Source: Planctomycetota bacterium
GTDB lineage: Bacteria; Planctomycetota; Planctomycetia; Pirellulales; Thermoguttaceae
Assembly (NCBI GenBank): GCA_021784975.1
Contig: JAJYGU010000317.1
Coordinates: forward strand, 1 to 22,115
Direction of reading: 5' to 3'
DNA: 22,115 nt
The position numbers and the translations under genes were made by a program. The first letter of the stretch is position 1, and each line of letters starts with the position of its first letter. The notes below the pieces were generated by a model. The model did not search any database, had not been told where the DNA came from, and saw only the letters and a program-made list of their open reading frames with translations. Positions 20,299-22,115 of the stretch are shown here, in pieces.

Positions 20299-21846
20299 AT
20301 GGTCGGGACCGGCAAGCAAAAGGCCGAGTACGGGGACTTTCAGACGCCAATGGTACTGGCGCAAGCAGTCTGCGCTCGCCTCGCGCACCGCGCCTTGCAG
20401 CCCGCCACGCTGCTGGAGCCAACCTGCGGTATTGGCAACTTCCTACTTGCTGGTCTGGATCAGTTTCAAACCGTCGGCGCTGCAATTGGCGTTGAGATCA
20501 ACCCTGCGCACGTCCAGCGAGCGTCGCAAGCATTGCATCAGCGGCAAGATGCGCACAAGACCAGGCTGATGCAAGCCGACTTCTTCGCTACCGACTGGAA
20601 ACGTCTGATCGGTGATCTTGCTGAGCCGATCCTCGTATTGGGAAATCCGCCCTGGGTCACGAATTCGGAACTCGGCACTTTGGGCAGCCGTAATTTGCCC
20701 GTCAAGTCGAATTTCCAAAAGCATGACGGCCTCGACGCGCTCACTGGCAAGGCCAACTTCGACATCTCCGAATGGATGCTCATCCGCTTGGTCGAAGCCT
20801 TGAACCATCGGCGAGCGACGCTGGCGATGTTGTGCAAGGCGGCAACCGCCCGCAAAGTCCTTTGTTACGCTTGGAGGAATGGAATGGCCGTCGAACGGTC
20901 CGTGATTTATGGAATCGACGCCGAGCGCCATTTTGATGCGGCTGTGGACGCCGTTTTTCTAATCGCTGATTTCCGACCCGGTGCGGCTGACCGGCAGGCC
21001 AGAGTCTATCGTGACTTAACCGAGGCGAATGAGCCGAAGATCATTGGGTACGAAGATGGCATCCTGTTGGCGGACATCAGCGCGTATCATCGCTGGAGGC
21101 ATCTCTGCGGCACGGAGACCTTTCAATGGCGGTCGGGCATCAAGCACGACTGTGCGAAAGTCATGGAATTGCGCCGAGAGGGCGGCAAGTATCGCAATGG
21201 CCTTGGCCAAATAGTTGAACTTGAAAACACGTTCGTTTATCCGATGCTGAAAAGTTCGGGTCTCGGTAAGGCCCAACAAGGCCCGAGCAACCGAGTCATG
21301 CTCGTGCCTCAAAGGAGGGTGAGCGAAGACACCGCTCATATCGAGCACGAGGCGCCGAAGACGTGGAGGTATTTGCAGTCGCACGCCGATCGGCTTTGCG
21401 GACGTGCAAGTTCAATTTATCGCGACCGTCCGTGTTTCGCCATCTTCGGGGTCGGAGACTATAGTTTTGCCCCTTGGAAGGTTGCCATTAGCGGTTTCTA
21501 CAAGCGATTGATATTCGCGCCGGTGGGTCCGGTGGAAGGTAGGCCCGTCGTGTTCGATGATACGTCATACTTCGTGCCTTGTGAGACTTGCTAACAGGCC
21601 CTATTTCTCGCATCGCTCTTGAACTCGCCGCCGGCACAGTCGTTCTACGAGGCTTTCATCTTTTGGGATAGCAAGCGCCCAATTACCGCGGAGTTGCTGC
21701 GACGCCTCGATGTCCGGCGGCTTGCAGGGGAGCTTGGGGCGGAAGAGAAGTTCCTTGGCTACTTTGACAGCCCAAAAGGCGATGGGAAAGATGGGGGCGT
21801 TGGGAAACGAAAACGCGATGCCCAACTTCCGCTGTGGGTCACGTAG
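20299..21846 (+). pseudogene. DNA adenine N6-methyltransferase, interrupted by an in-frame TAA
   Basis: Class I SAM-dependent DNA methyltransferase, presumably protecting the site cut by the upstream nuclease. Motif X-like EYGDFQTP is at 10-17, SAM-binding motif I L39-EPTCGIGNFL follows, and the catalytic motif IV is N116-PPW. The first open part ends at TAA 21592-21594 after ...YFVPCETC. In the same frame, without further stops, it continues QALFLASLLNSPPAQSF and FIFWDSKRPITAELLRRLD to a stop at 21844-21846. The second part looks like the natural C-terminus (target-recognition side) of this family, so one nonsense change (for example from GAA or CAA) or a sequencing error explains the break. 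The total would be 515 residues; the first part alone has 431 and keeps both catalytic motifs, so it may retain some activity. Confidence 0.8.
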
Positions 21847-21938
21847 TATGCCGCCGAACGAAGGATGCGGACATCGTGGGCGAATGACGGTTGGGTAGGC
21901 TTTTACCCCGCGACCCTAGGCAAGTATCACGATCAGAT

Positions 21939-22115
21939 ATGGATCCTCCTGCATACGACGGCGCCATCGTTCGCGTCCACGGGGTGCACAAGTTCTTTCG
22001 CCGCGGCAGTGAACGGGTGGACGTGCTCAACGGCGTCACGGTCGACGTGCCGGACGGCGAGTTCCTGGGCCTAATGGGGCCCAGCGGCTCCGGCAAGACC
22101 ACCCTGCTGAACCTG
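21939..22115 (+). CDS. ABC transporter ATP-binding protein (MacB/LolD-like), N-terminal part
   Basis: Runs off the window after 59 codons. The start reads MDPPAYDGAIVRVHGVHKFF, then VDVLNGVTVDVPDGEFLGLMG and the Walker A motif GPSGSGKTTLLNL, typical of the MacB/LolD/DevA ATPases that work with HlyD-type adaptors. It is probably the energising subunit for the HlyD protein at 18597-19616, separated from it by the R-M insertion. The ATG at 21939 has no clear Shine-Dalgarno sequence; the 92 bases before it (21847-21938) hold nothing recognisable. Confidence 0.9.
   Translation, partial: MDPPAYDGAIVRVHGVHKFFRRGSERVDVLNGVTVDVPDGEFLGLMGPSGSGKTTLLNL

Noticed and set aside
21592..21594. Recoding of the stop (selenocysteine or pyrrolysine)
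   Set aside because: The codon is TAA, which neither system uses, and no recoding element is visible.

Overview
The window looks like a chromosomal stretch of a planctomycete, most likely of the Pirellulales type. This is inferred from the sequence, with no database search. The signs are high GC, a YidC with a PDZ domain inserted in its periplasmic part, a planctomycete-style MnmE, a Tat-exported Gfo/Idh/MocA oxidoreductase, a secreted beta-helix protein, and many short palindromic repeats. Most genes are housekeeping or accessory metabolism, interrupted by two regions that look mobile.

Layout. Positions 1-369 hold the 3' end of a tyrosine recombinase gene running into a tRNA-Ser(GGA) gene on the other strand, as at the edge of an integrated element. 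468-1160 (-) is tsaB. 1478-2227 (+) is a metallophosphoesterase. 2327-4675 (+) is yidC and 4773-6212 (+) is mnmE, followed by a secreted parallel beta-helix protein (6410-8320). A compact minus-strand cluster spans 12315 down to 8491: Gfo/Idh/MocA oxidoreductase, larC (nickel-pincer cofactor), nikR (nickel regulator) and an SDR oxidoreductase. A second minus-strand operon, 17573 down to 12478, encodes a WXG100-like protein, a coiled-coil protein, a second short WXG-like protein and a 1304-residue membrane-anchored FtsK/EssC-like ATPase. This resembles a reduced type VII secretion locus and is the best candidate for an undescribed system. From 17866 (+) there is a TetR/CecR-type regulator, an HlyD-type membrane fusion protein and, after a break, the start of an ABC transporter ATPase. 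The break is a lower-GC restriction-modification pair (19639-21846) whose methyltransferase carries an in-frame TAA.

A theme across the window is that short repeats reshape genes. One ~80 bp palindrome sits in frame inside mnmE. Repeats supply the C-terminal codons and stops of larC, nikR and the FtsK-like gene, and the N-terminal codons of the beta-helix protein. 7-bp tandem repeats fill both the larC-nikR and nikR-SDR junctions.

How the genes work together. TsaB and MnmE both modify tRNA. YidC inserts membrane proteins. LarC and NikR link the central cluster to nickel. The WXG-like/FtsK-like operon probably forms an export machine with its own substrates. The TetR-HlyD-ABC set is probably a self-regulated efflux system.
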